A DNA stretch of 64,000 nucleotides from Fagopyrum homotropicum. Taxonomy: Eukaryota; Streptophyta; Magnoliopsida; Caryophyllales; Polygonaceae. The stretch covers positions 110,566,320 through 110,630,319 of the forward strand of contig BSWB01000003.1 in assembly GCA_033239125.1 (NCBI GenBank), given 5' to 3'. Below, one piece after another: positions 11,661-22,804 of the stretch. The number at the start of each line of letters is the position of its first letter. Position 1 is the stretch's first letter. The position numbers and the translations under genes are program-made. The notes under the pieces are model-generated. The model ran no database searches and was not told the origin of the DNA. It saw only the letters and a program-made list of their open reading frames with translations.

Positions 11661-13060
11661 TGATAACTCCACCTTGGTTATATAGTTGCATAACTGATTA
11701 TGGAAGACTTAACATTATAAGCGGTTTTTATACTTACAAATATCGATTATATTTCTACATTTAATGGTTTGGTTTTGTGTTTTTCAAATGTGTACAGGCC
11801 TTGGAAAGCGTTTCAAAGGATGAATGGAGGCCTTGAAAACCGATACAAGGGACAAACGCAAAGATTGGAAAGAAATTCAAAGGTTCAACACGGAGGCCTA
11901 GAAAACTATTTCAAGGGATCAAAGTTGAAGCCTTGAAACAAGATACAAAGGATATATCGACTGGAAGGATCTCAAAATTCAAGATTCAATCTCAACAACC
12001 AAATCTACCAAGGATCAAGAGAAGATCTCCAAAGAAGATTTCAATAAAGATCTCGGCCAGCTCAAGGGACATCTTCAACGGATTTTGAAGAGGATCTTTT
12101 CGGCCCAACAAAACGATCTTAGGAAGATCTTAACCGACGCAAAGAGAAGATCTCTTCCAACAAAAAAATCTAGAAGATATTCTACCAAAGATTCTCAACA
12201 AACTCAAAGATCACGGAGCTAGAAACAAGGTCTTTAACGACAAGATTTTCAACGGATCTTTCAAGAGAAGATCTCGAAGAAGAAGAATCACAACGTGCGT
12301 CAAGGAGATGAAGAAGATAAGAAGATCTACAACGGCTATTTTCATCTCAACCTACACCGTTTTCTATGGATAAAGAAGAACATCATAACGGTCATCTTCA
12401 CAACGGCTAGAAGACTTCTCCATCGAAGACTATAAATGAAGATGGCGATTGAAGAGAAGAAAAACAAGCATACACGGAAACATCTAAGTCTTCAAGCGAT
12501 CAAAGCATCTTCATTTCGTTCCATAAGTTTTTCTTCCTCTTAGATTGCAAAAGCTTACTTCCTTTGAGAGAAAAACACGAGAGCTTCATTGGAATATATA
12601 GAGAGTGTTATACTCGAGTGTGTGTTACTCTGCGAAGTAACTAGGATATTACTGCTAGGTTAAGAGTTGGAACTAGATCGTAGCGTTGGCTACAATTAGA
12701 GAAGAAGGAGATTTCTTCTAGGTTGTATGTAGGCCTCTTTGAAGCAGATAATAGATAGTTAGATCCTACGGGCAAGAAACCCTAGGAGGGAGACATAGGC
12801 TATTAGAACTGAACTTTGTAAGCATGTCATTGTGTCGATCTTTTCATTTCTGCACTATATCTTGCTTTATTGTGACTAACATTGCTTTGCAGGTTTACGG
12901 AGTCAAGGCCTTGAAATCACTTTCAAAGCCCTTGAAAACCATTTGTGTCACACAGAGCATAGATCGGTATCAAGGCCTTGAAATTAGTTTCAAAGCCTTG
13001 AGATAGGTTTTTGCGAAAAGTTCTCATACTCTATTCAACCCCCCTTCTAGAGTATATATA
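11661..13060 (+). repeat. 3' LTR of Sirevirus-like Copia
   Basis: It begins TGATAACTCC directly after the purine tract AGGGGGAGAT (11651-11660). A TATA-like ACTATAAATG lies at 12429. CAACCCCCCTT (about 13038) is the pyrimidine signature seen near Sirevirus LTR ends. Clusters of AAGGCCTTGAAA-type motifs lie at 11797-11945 and 12904-13000. The exact 3' end is uncertain. Confidence 0.7.
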
Positions 13061-15477
13061 TCCTTTATATTCACCTATATGGTTCTTCACTATCATTATA
13101 GATGTAGTTTTGTGTGGTTTCCTTAGTTTTGCATGGGAAAAGGCATTCACATATTTGTTTATGCTTAAAAGTATCAAAGAATGTATATTCCCCTTGTGTT
13201 TTATGTTTTGTGTTTTAGGTGTTTTAGGTCTATAATTTGACCATAAAACACATATATATGTCAATCCAATGAGTACCCACTACATCTTCATCATCATAAA
13301 GGGAGCCAAGAAAGAAGGATGCAAGAAAAGAAGGAATGGAAGAAACAAAACAAGCATGAAGCCCTAGAAGAGGAGAGGATAAAAAGTTACAGCCAACCTT
13401 GACGTTGCAATAAAGTAAGAATTGGTTCGAAAGTGAAGAAAAGTGCATCCCTAAAAGAGATAAAAAAAAAATTAAAAAATAAAAAAAAAGAACAAAAATA
13501 AAGTGCTACAAAGTAAAAAGTGATATGTTTGCATGGAAAAGAAGAACCTCGAGTGAAGAAAGTGTGAGTTGGTGAATTATTGAAGAATTTTCGAGTATTG
13601 ATCACATTGGATGCCCCGGATATTTTCAGCCACTTCAGGCTACTTTTGTCTTAACAACATTATGTTTCCATGTCTTGTATCTCAAGAGAAAAAGAAAATA
13701 GCCATGATACAGATTACAAAGGGGCAAAGACGGGTACCAGATGGCCAGTACTACCCGTGGGGTTCACTGATTCAGATCTGAAACTACGAGACCAACACAA
13801 GACGTTCAACATGCCCGTCTCCTTTCCTAGTTTTATGGTAGATTCATTGGCTTTTTTATTTTGGAGATCTACTTTTTCTTTTATGAAAATGTAAGCGTTC
13901 AAGACCATTTTGGGAATGATTTGAGTATAAATAGAATAACGTCTACAACTAGTAAAAGTTCTCCCTAGGGTTGAGAAGATCGAGTCTCGAGCAATTAAGA
14001 ACCAATAGATAGAGACATGAAGAAGTGTCTTCACTTATGGGATCAATTGAGGTGACCACAGCAAGAGATCGAGTCAACTAAGTACATTTTTAAAGACTTT
14101 ATCTCTTAAGGATAAAAAAAAAAATGAACTCAAACATAATGATATTCAACATTGATTAAGTCGGTCACCTTTATTGATCGAGTTGACTTAGACCACATGA
14201 GGAGCATATGATCAACTCATCGTTGATGTTATGTTTCGTACATGATCGAGAGGATCTACTATGTTAATCGATTCAACGGCTTGAAGATATGTACTAACAG
14301 ATGAAGATCAAACTTATCTTTAATTTCCCTTATATTTTACTTTGAGCTTTCTTCTAGCTCGTTCCTTGGATATTTTTTATGTTTTGCATAGGAGATTCAA
14401 GACTAAGCATCTCTTCTAAATATTGATCCCTAGTTGTTCAATTTAGATATACTTTTGACTTTAATATTCAACATCACTATGGTATAATACACTTGATCAA
14501 CTCGATCATTATTGTTGATCGAATCAATTAGTAACCTATTTCCCAAATTTAAGCGGAGAGTGATTTCGTAAACTATCTCTTGCTGAATTTCTTATATTTG
14601 AGATTTTTAGAGCTCGACTTGTATGATGAATTGATGATGTTTATCAGTCAAATATGTCTTTTTGATTGTCAATTATACATATGTTATCATAGTTCTTATG
14701 ATTGACTACAACAAGTTGTTCTAGTTATGTTTAGATTATTATTGGTTTTAAGTTATTAAGGGTTGTTGTTTGCAGTACATGAGAATTATGTGAGTGTAAT
14801 GGTTGTTTGTGGTACGCGAGAGTTATGTGAGTGTATAACTTAATTTCCTCCAAGATGTGAGAGTTACAGAGAAATGACTTTGGATAACATGATCTGTATG
14901 ATGATTGATATGTTTAACTTATTAACTGAGATTCGTTATTATGCATATTGTGGTGATTCTGGATTGTGGGATATTCCCTTTCTTGATTGATATCCGCTAC
15001 TATTTGTTTGATGTTTTATTTATTGAATGAAATCAACCAAAAAACTTTATATTTCTCCTTTATTCTTACTTATTTGATCTTTGCGTTTTCTATGTGATTG
15101 ACCGATCCCTCCTACAACTGATCTACTCGACTACATGTTTTCTTCTCTATTGTTCCACTATTCTTCTCTATTGTCTCGATTCTTGTTTTTTCGCCTTGTT
15201 CGACTCGTTCCCTACACCGTATCAACTCAACCGCTTGTTATATATTTTCTTTTTCTTCTCTTCCAGTTTGTAGCTAAATACCAAATCGATCTTACTCCTC
15301 GTGTTCAATCTTTAAACTATACTACAATGGGTTCTTGTAATTTATTTGCGGCATATGAGGCACACAATTTAGATCTGATAGAGATAGTGTTACGACATTA
15401 ATACTTTTTCATTATTTTTGGTGCCTCCTTTTGTTCATATAAGGAGTTCTGAAGTTTCTATACCTTCTTATCTTGTT
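13061..15477. other. AT-rich intergenic or decayed repeat sequence
   Basis: No gene recognised. Part of 14.05-15.21 kb carries repeated GATCGAGT(Y)AACT-like motifs in both orientations (14069, 14173, 14488, 14513), which may mark an old LTR. A-rich low-complexity sequence lies at 13465-13500. Confidence 0.35.
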
Positions 15478-15712
15478 CCAGGTGCATAAAACCCGGAGGT
15501 TGTTGCACGTAAATCACCTCATCTAAACGTCCACTAAAAATGTCTTTTTCACATCTATTTGATCCATAAGCATGTTCTACTTCAAAGCTGATACAAACAA
15601 AGCATGAATTGTAGCAATATTAGCTACAAGAGAATAAGTATTAAAGTAATTTCTTTTATATTCTTGGGTATAACCCTTAATGACTAATGTTGCCTTGTAA
15701 CGTTCATGAGAG
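15478..15712 (-). pseudogene. Copia reverse transcriptase relic
   Basis: The minus strand from 15712 reads ERYKATLVIKGYTQEYKRNY, followed by a version of the SPVAK block (YSLVANIATI), then after a stop MDQIDVKKTFL, and after a frame change GRLDEVIYVQQPPGF. These are consecutive blocks of Copia RT (RYKARLVAKGY..., DVKTAFLNG, EEVYMEQPPGF), so identity is secure though the frame is broken. There is no LTR nearby. Confidence 0.8.
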
Positions 15713-15718
15713 GATATA

Positions 15719-16886
15719 TTTAAGTGTTCGATTGGGGAACTCTATTGAGCACTAGGAGTGAATCTTGGTTGTTTTAACTCTTACATAGGAAATATCAACT
15801 CATACTTTAATTTTATAATTGACGGATATACTTCACGTGTCAAGTAGTAACAGTAACAAATGAGAAATGACCGGTAGTAGTAATAGCGGTCGACGAAAAT
15901 CTAAATGTTGATTAAAAATATCTTTTAAAAGGTTGTTGTAATGTTAACATTTACCACTAGTGATCAAATACGTCTATATTTAACAAAACACTAAATTCTA
16001 TAGTACCGTCCAATCCCGTGTCTCACTTTGGTGTTTGGTGAACTCCATCTTAAAATTATCAATAAATATTTTAATTAAAATTGCTACATCCCGTGTTTTG
16101 TTTTGTTTTTTTTTGAAAGTAAACTACTGATAGTATTAGATATCCTTTTCTGCAAGCTCCAATAAGGCAGCAAGGAAGTTTGAGAAATACACACATTAAG
16201 AATTAAAAGTAGGAACTAATCTAGCTGCTTGATGTGCAACTACATTTCCAGACCTCTTAACAAAAGAACAAGCACATGAGGAAAAAGAGGAAGCTAACAA
16301 ACGGTAATCCCCGCTAAAACTACATCATATGTCCTATCATCATCATGTTGAGCTGAAGACTGCACTCTTAGAACACACATCTGGGCATCTGTTTCAACAG
16401 TAACCATAGTTGCTCCTAATTCCTTCAATGATTGTAGGTCAGAGACCATAACTTCCAACTTTGCAATCGAAGGTTGATGAGTCACTAGAATGTGTTTGAC
16501 ACCAACAACAACAATAAACCCGTAAGAATCCCTTACCACAACACTGAGGTCAACACCCGCAAGACCAAGAGCGCTGCATCTGTATTGACTTTGAGAAAAC
16601 CATGCCCCGGGGGAGTCCAAGTAACCGGATGAGCTCGAGTAGGTGCAGGCATAGCCATGGTAGAAGACACAACTTTATAATCAGACACATATTTGAAGAG
16701 AGACTGTTGAAGAATATAAGGCTGATTTGGAACCGATTGAAAGATCATATTATTCCGCACTGTCCAAGCCACCCAACAACGAGTAATAAAGTCCTCAACT
16801 CCAACGATCCCAAAAGCCACCAAAACATGCTTGATGACCTCTTCCAATTTTAAATTTAGTATAAAACCGTTTAAGTGTTCGATTGG
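15719..16886. repeat. 17-base direct repeat flanking a LINE relic
   Basis: The 17 bases TTTAAGTGTTCGATTGG occur at 15719-15735 and again at 16870-16886. Between them lie unrecognised sequence (15736-16097), a T-rich run (16098-16122) that would be a LINE poly(A) tail on the minus strand, and the RNase H relic. The length fits a LINE target-site duplication, but the T-run is not adjacent to the left copy. Confidence 0.5.
16216..16847 (-). pseudogene. LINE-type RNase H domain relic (RVT_3-like)
   Basis: The minus strand encodes, from 16847 downward in shifting frames, WVAWTVRNNMIF (end of a zf-RVT-like region), WTPPGHGFLKVNTDAA, then GVDLSVVVRDSYGFIVVVG, a central ATMVTVETDAQ strand, and SCACSFVKRSGNVVAHQAAR near 16220. 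This order is the RNase H domain at the C-terminus of plant non-LTR retrotransposons. Frameshifts separate the blocks. No endonuclease or RT part is left. Confidence 0.8.
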
Positions 16887-17568
16887 TCAACAACATTGAC
16901 TTTCACATGATCAATATGGTTAGAAAAAGGCTTATCTTTAAGGCAGTTAGCCTTTTTGGCCTTCTTGTCTCCGACAAGCTCGATCTTCCAAAACCATGTC
17001 CTTATTCTTGTGTTTGAGATGATTGTGGAAACTATATAATGAATCAGGACGCTTATCAATATAAATGTTGACCAGTAAGAACTCGCACATCTTCATCCCC
17101 ACAAGGACATCTGTAACAATGATCTCATTGATCTTATACTTATGGACTTGATCTATCATTGCCTAGTCGTCGACCATCTTGAATTATATCCACTTTCCAG
17201 AAAGTGATTTTTCTTTCCAATATCGTCATATCCATACTTATTATATATGATTTCTCGTATGCTCTTTAGTCAAAAAAAATTTGAATAACGAATTTGTCAT
17301 GTTGTTGAGCATCTAACGACAAATTGTCATATGGTTAAGTAGGGAATTGATGCTAGTTTTTTTTATCGAAACTCTCTATTTTGATGTTGGGGAACCAAAA
17401 TTTCATGATGAATTGGTTTTTATAATTATTCGTTTATGTCAATTTCATTGTTACTTTTGAGCGATTTTATTCGGTCAGTTAAAAAAATACAAACACGTTA
17501 AGGGAATCGAATTTCGAGGACGAGGCGTAAGAGTAGAGCAGATACGAGGCGCATGCGCATGAAGACTA
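16887..17568. other. No recognisable gene
   Basis: AT-rich sequence with short spurious frames. No conserved motif was identified on either strand. Confidence 0.4.
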
Positions 17569-17774
17569 CGGGGCGCATCCAGAGTACGCCTCTGGGGCAC
17601 ATTCAGAGTTCGCCTTTGGGACACATCCAGAATCCGCCCCAGAGGCACACTCTGGATGCGCCTTAGAGGCGCACTCTGGATGCGCCCCAGAGGTGCACTC
17701 TGGATGCACCCCAGAGGCACATCCAGAATGCACCCGTGTTGCCTCTCGCGTCTGATCGAATAGCAACCCCGTTA
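17569..17774 (-). repeat. GC-rich palindromic minisatellite, copy A
   Basis: About six degenerate units of roughly 24-26 bases. A typical unit contains GGCGCACTCTGGATGCGCC, itself an imperfect palindrome. The array ends with a unique tail, TCTGATCGAATAGCAACCCC (17751-17770). The same array-plus-tail arrangement recurs at 22159-22236 and 22599-22770. Confidence 0.8.
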
Positions 17775-18430
17775 TTGTTAATTATGAATGAGAAAATGTA
17801 AAACTTCGACTAACCCCCTACAAAGTGTGTTGTTTGAGACACACGCTATCGTACGGATCACCGTAGGCGGGCCTTGATTAGGTGTGTTGGCTATCATAGG
17901 AAGGAATATTGACGCGCTATTACCAAGGACAACTAGGGCTATCTTGTAGTAAATGTATGCATCACACCCAATCATAGGCAACTCCATCCAATATCTACAT
18001 GTGCATTTTAGTCCATTTAACATTCTTAAGAACATTTATAAATATGGTCAATACAGTGCACTGCATAGATTCACATGTATAATCATGTTATCATAATTTT
18101 AAAAAATTAAATATTCACGTTTGAATATATTGTTCTTCTCAAGTTCAACTCCATAAGTATTTATTTCCTTATTACAAAGAAATCTTCATCTGGAAAGCTC
18201 AAAAGCAAAGCAATAGATTTGTATCCGCAATTTCCGTCACCTAACACATTCATGGCTTCATTCCCGTATGGTTTCATGAATTTTTGGAATTCCCCTTCTT
18301 CCCAATGATATGTTCTATCATCATGTGTAACCTCAGATGTAGCATCTACATCAATTGGTTACTTTCCTTTACAACGTAGCTGACTAGATGGAGTGGAGAA
18401 AAAAATTCAAGAAAATTGAGATAAAAGATG
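17775..18430. other. No recognisable gene
   Basis: Low-coding sequence between the GC-rich array and an LTR fragment. Nothing supported. Confidence 0.4.
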
Positions 18431-18931
18431 AAGAACACGGTAAACAATAGAATGAACAATAAGCTAATAGAGACATGCAACCACTACATGAACTTGATTC
18501 TTGGAGAAGAAGAAAGGAAGAAAGAAAGACGAAAAAGAAACATAAGGAAGAGATGCAGCCACTACATGAACGTGAGGAAGGAGCAAGGAAAGATAAAATT
18601 ACACGTTCAGCAAGATCGCATGAAGCAAGGGCGACGGCTGCAACTCTCAAGGGGGGAGAAAACATATGCAAGAAACGCGAAAAAGAGGGGAAAGAAGGAA
18701 TTTATAAGAAAGGACGAAAACATAGAAGGAAAGACATTTTTAGGGTAAGGAAGAAGATAGGAAAACCGACCCATAAGATAGAAGATTAGATCTTCTATCT
18801 ATGGAAAGAAGATAAAACGAACGAAAACAGATCGGGCATGATCTGCAACGAATCCGCAGGGGCGGTTCGCCCAGCCGCAGGGCGGCCTTCTTCACCGCGG
18901 GGGCGGTGAAGGTAGGAACTGGGGTCTTACA
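18431..18931 (-). repeat. 5' fragment of a chromovirus-type LTR
   Basis: Read on the minus strand it begins TGTAAGACCCC at 18931 and at once enters a GC-rich motif cluster (18854-18910, including the palindrome TTCACCGCGGGGGCGGTGAA at 18891-18910). A CTTATAAATTCC TATA-like string follows near 18705, and then a purine/pyrimidine-biased leader. The order matches the start of the LTR at 7208, though the sequences have diverged. The internal end is arbitrary. Confidence 0.5.
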
Positions 18932-19454
18932 ATATTGGTGAGCAGGTAATAGCTATTGTTGGAGATTGCATATTCAAACTCTCAAAACTTACATTGTTTG
19001 ATCAAAGGTGTTAGCCAAAATGAAGGTTGAGATGATGTTGCAAGATTGAGAATGTTAATGAAGCAAAAGGGATAGTTAAGATGTCGGGTTATAGTTGGAT
19101 AAACATTGAGAATTTACTTTATGAATTTTATGTTGGTGATGGCTTGAATTTTTAGTTCTTCAAAACTATGTAGCCTATTTAGTTTGTGAAACAAAAAGTT
19201 GATGGAGGAGTACATACCAGATGACAATGGATTATAACATATATAGCATTGAACATTGCTGCCGGTTTTGTGATTTTGAGCATCAAGGATTATACTTGTA
19301 TAGTTTGAAGGTGATAAAAGAGTTTGTAATTACTTTAGCTTTTTTTTCCTTATTTTCTTGCAATTATTTTGCTAAACTTTTAACTGTCTCAATTATTTTG
19401 CTAAACTCTTGCTGAATAAATGTCCATCTTTGTTGATGAAAAATTTGAGTTGAT
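18932..19454. other. No recognisable gene
   Basis: AT-rich. Short frames only. Confidence 0.4.
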
Positions 19455-20600
19455 TGTAACACCCCGAATTCTCAGAACTCGGGACATTACTGGTTAGGAC
19501 CTCACAATGGGTCTCAACCTCAGTTTGACAACAATATTACAAGGATCTTGCAACAAGACACAAATAAAGAAAACCGAAATTCATAAAAATAGTATTTTTA
19601 AGGTAATGAATGCAACACGGTCTAGCAGCCTAAAGTACTTAAACAAAAAAAACGAACAACTGTCTTAACCAAAAGAAAGAAAACACGAACACAACCCCAA
19701 CCCCCATTCTAAGGAGTACGGAGACCCGGCTGACCACTACTTCTGGATCACTCAGTTGCTGGTCTAACCTGCGGTAAATCTAAAAACACAACAAGAGGAA
19801 CCGTTAGCTAGTTATCTAAATATTAGAAGAAGAATAGTAGCACACACACACATAAAAATATAAACACCCATCATTCTTTCAAACAAATCCATTTTATTAT
19901 CTTGAGTTAAGTTACCCTTTCACGCTAATGATACTTATTTTGTGACACGAGGGATTCCCAAACCTCGCCTCCGCCCCCATGTAACCATCAGGAATGGATC
20001 CGATGCATCTCACCTTGTACCTGCCTGGTCTGGGTATAGAGAACCTCCCAGTCTCCTGTCAGAGCTGGGCAGTGATGTCACGGCCCGTTATACATACACT
20101 TGGGCCTTAAACATAATAATAACAGTCGTCCTAGCAAGTTATTATTATTAACACACGCACATAGCACACACAACCACTATCACTCAACTAATATCCAGAA
20201 ACTGGCTAAGTAAGTCGCAAGGACTTACCTGAGTCAAAATACACTCTAACACGTCTCAAACAGTCCGTACTCGTGGTAACTCAAACGCCTGTCAAATAAG
20301 GCATGTGTATCAAAATCACATCTCGACGTCCAACCTCATGCGAAGGAATTACGGAAAAAGCTCTCTTATGGTAAAAGACCATTTTACCCTTGGTATCGTA
20401 AATTCTCGAAGTTTAATTTAGAAAACTATCAATTTCCTTTGATAGTTCCAAAAGGTTATAAGTTACACTCTAAAACTCCTCAAAGAACCAAAACCCCTCC
20501 TTACTTCCCGATTATTACTTTACTCTTCTAAATGTATGTATACGTAGGTACATACTCTAACCTTTCCTTCCATTCATATTAAATCCGTAACCATTAGGTA

Positions 20601-20727
20601 TTTATATATATATATATATATAGCTACATACTTGATATTTTCCCAACTCACACTCATATGAGTAGATTTATATATATCGATCTACATGTATAACTTTAAT
20701 TCACTTATGAACACTTTTATTTCATAT

Positions 20728-20755
<28 letters not shown>
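20601..20755. repeat. (TA)n microsatellites within LTR
   Basis: Two AT dinucleotide runs of about 20-26 bases, near 20603-20622 and 20729-20752. A third lies near 22106-22130. Confidence 0.85.
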
Positions 20756-20761
<6 letters not shown>

Positions 20762-20881
20762 TATATTTATATACTCGGCATACACAACTCCTATATAAGC
20801 TCACACAACCCCCTTACTAACCTACCTTACTGCATAACCGTACCACCTCCAATCTATTGTCTATATACATACTCAATCTCA

Positions 20882-20973
20882 GTTATATACGTATTCCATA
20901 CTCAATTATATACGTATTCCATACTCAATTATATACGTATTCCATACTCAATTATATACGTATTCCATACTCA
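20882..20973. repeat. 23-base tandem repeat, four copies
   Basis: The unit ATTATATACGTATTCCATAC plus TCA is repeated four times, almost without change (the first copy starts with G). Confidence 0.9.
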
Positions 20974-21600
20974 ATTATCTCACAAAAACAAAAGAAACTC
21001 GCAGGTACAAGAGGGAAGAAGAGCCGGAGGAGGTCTTACCGGGGCTGCAGTCTTGCGGCCTCACTGGTGGTCGGCTGTCCACTGCGGAATCGATAGAGGC
21101 GACGGCTCGTGGCGGTTGGCGATGTCCTGGGTGGTCGGGAGCGGCGGTGCGGAGCTGCTGCAGGCCGAAGAGAGGCGGCGGTGATTAGCGCTTCAAGAGT
21201 CGAGAGAAGGAAGGTGAGGAGAAAGGGAGGCAGTGGACTTACCGGCTTTACTGCGGCGGACGGCGGAAGGCGGCGCAGGCTCGGTGGCGGCTAGGGTGCT
21301 ACTGCGGCCCTCCTCCGGTGTAGTCCGGCTGCTGTGCACAAGCCCGTGGTTAAGGTCGGCTTTAATCGCGATTACAAGGGAAGAACGAGAGAGGTGGAAA
21401 GGAGACGGTGCTCACCTGGTGGTGCCTCGGAGGTCGCAGCGGCGGCGGTTGCAGGAAGGTCCGGCGGCAGCGTGGTGTTGCTGGTGTTCGATCGTGTTGC
21501 GAGAAGGAAGAAGCAGGAGCGGCAATCAGGAGTGGTTAGAAGGATAATTAGGTAGGATTAGGGTTAAGAGGGAATTAGGGTTAAGATTTTATCATGAGAT

Positions 21601-22158
21601 GGGCTGATAATTGGGCCTCGTAGTGGCCCACATCCGGCCTGCTTTCTTATTAGAACGGAATAGGAACTCGTTACTCGCCCGGATTCTGGTTAGGTACGGA
21701 AAGTTATATAATACGGAATTAAATTCCGTATTATCTAAATTATTATTATTTTTATTTTAAGGTGCGTACTTTATTTCCATTTACAAGGTTTCATCATTTT
21801 ATGTGAATTAATGTCACAAAAATGATAGAAATAACACTCGTTTTATTTTATTTTAATTTATGTATTTATTTATTTAAGATTGACGTTTCGGAAATCGGTT
21901 AAATTCAGGTTTAACGGAGTTTCAAAATTCCGTAAATTTGTAATTTATAATTGTGTAAACGTACTTTCTACAAATGTATACAATATAAGTACAAATGATC
22001 TTCCCTAACTAGAAATATATGAAGCTAATATTAAGGAACATACAAGAATAATAGAATATATAAGTACAAATAATCTTCCTTAACTAGAAATATATATAGG
22101 AATATAATATATATATATATATATATATATAGGAGTAGGCGTAGTCGAGAGCCGGTAA
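21601..22158. other. AT-rich sequence between LTR fragment and GC-rich repeat
   Basis: No gene recognised. It may include the remaining end of the minus-strand LTR (AT-rich U3), followed by a (TA)n run. Confidence 0.35.
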
Positions 22159-22236
22159 CGGGGCACATCCAGAATCCACCCCATAGGCACAACGACAATA
22201 TTGCCCCCCATGTCTGATCAAATAGCAACCCCGTTT
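22159..22236 (-). repeat. GC-rich palindromic minisatellite, copy B (short)
   Basis: It has CGGGGCACATCCAGAATCC at the start and the tail TCTGATCAAATAGCAACCCC at the end, as in copies A and C. Most of the tandem units are missing. Confidence 0.75.
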
Positions 22237-22598
22237 AAAGAAATTCGGCTCTCTATTCTAACATTTCTAAAGCTAATAAAAATGAAATAAACTATTAATT
22301 ATAAAATTCTATATTCTAACATGACTAAATTTAATAAAAAAAAATAAATAAAGCATTAATTTTAAATTTATGTTTTTTTTAATTTAAAAGAATATGAAAA
22401 AGTAAATCTAAAGCTTTTTTTATTATTTTTGAACTAAAATAAAAACTATAGTAATATTTATATTTTCGAATTAAAATAAAAAAATTTAAATTAAATTTAA
22501 AACTAATTCAAAAATAAATAAAATTTTACTATACTTTTATTGTAAATAAGACTTCATTTGGGTCGTTTAAGTATCGGGCGCAGTGATAAGCTGAAAAC

Positions 22599-22770
22599 GG
22601 GGCGCATCCAGAAGCTGTCGGGGCACATCCAAAATCCGCCCCAAAGGCACACTCTGGATGCGCCCCAGAGGCGCATTCTGGATGCGCCCCAGAGGCTCAA
22701 TACGCTTGGGAGGCACATCCAAAATGCGTCTGTGTTGCTTCCTATGTCTGATCGAATAGCAACCCCGTTA
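22599..22770 (-). repeat. GC-rich palindromic minisatellite, copy C
   Basis: Units such as GGCGCATTCTGGATGCGCC and their variants, ending in the common tail TCTGATCGAATAGCAACCCC. It lies 34 bases before the foldback element. Confidence 0.8.
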
Positions 22771-22804
22771 CTTTTTTATATGCTATCATAGATTCTTTAC
22801 GGAC

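Larger units (their letters stand above)
9045..13060 (+). mobile_element. Sirevirus-like Copia retrotransposon, 3' half
   Basis: Copia RNase H end, an env-like ORF region, purine-rich AAAGGGGGAGAAAT (about 11526), a second tract CAAGGGGGAG and a 3' LTR. The extra ORF after pol and the GGGGGAG tract are hallmarks of Sireviruses (SIRE1 group). The 5' half is left of the window, split by the chromovirus. The right boundary is approximate. Confidence 0.78.
19455..21600 (-). repeat. Solo or truncated chromovirus-type LTR
   Basis: The plus strand starts TGTAACACCCCG, the inverse of the LTR end at 9044. It continues with the same blocks in inverse order (AGGACCTCACAATGGG, GTTTGACAACAA, CCCGTTATACATACACTTGGGCC, AAGGACTTACCTGAG). 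The GC-rich leader equivalent lies at 21000-21560. No PBS-like string is found next to 19455, so this is a solo or truncated LTR. The far boundary is approximate. Confidence 0.65.

Noticed and set aside
18428..18789. Lys/Arg-rich frames on the plus strand
   Set aside because: Purine-biased LTR leader sequence; overlapping frames with similar composition, no domain.
21000..21560. GC-rich frames with Arg/Gly composition
   Set aside because: Leader region of an LTR; frames overlap and lack a domain.
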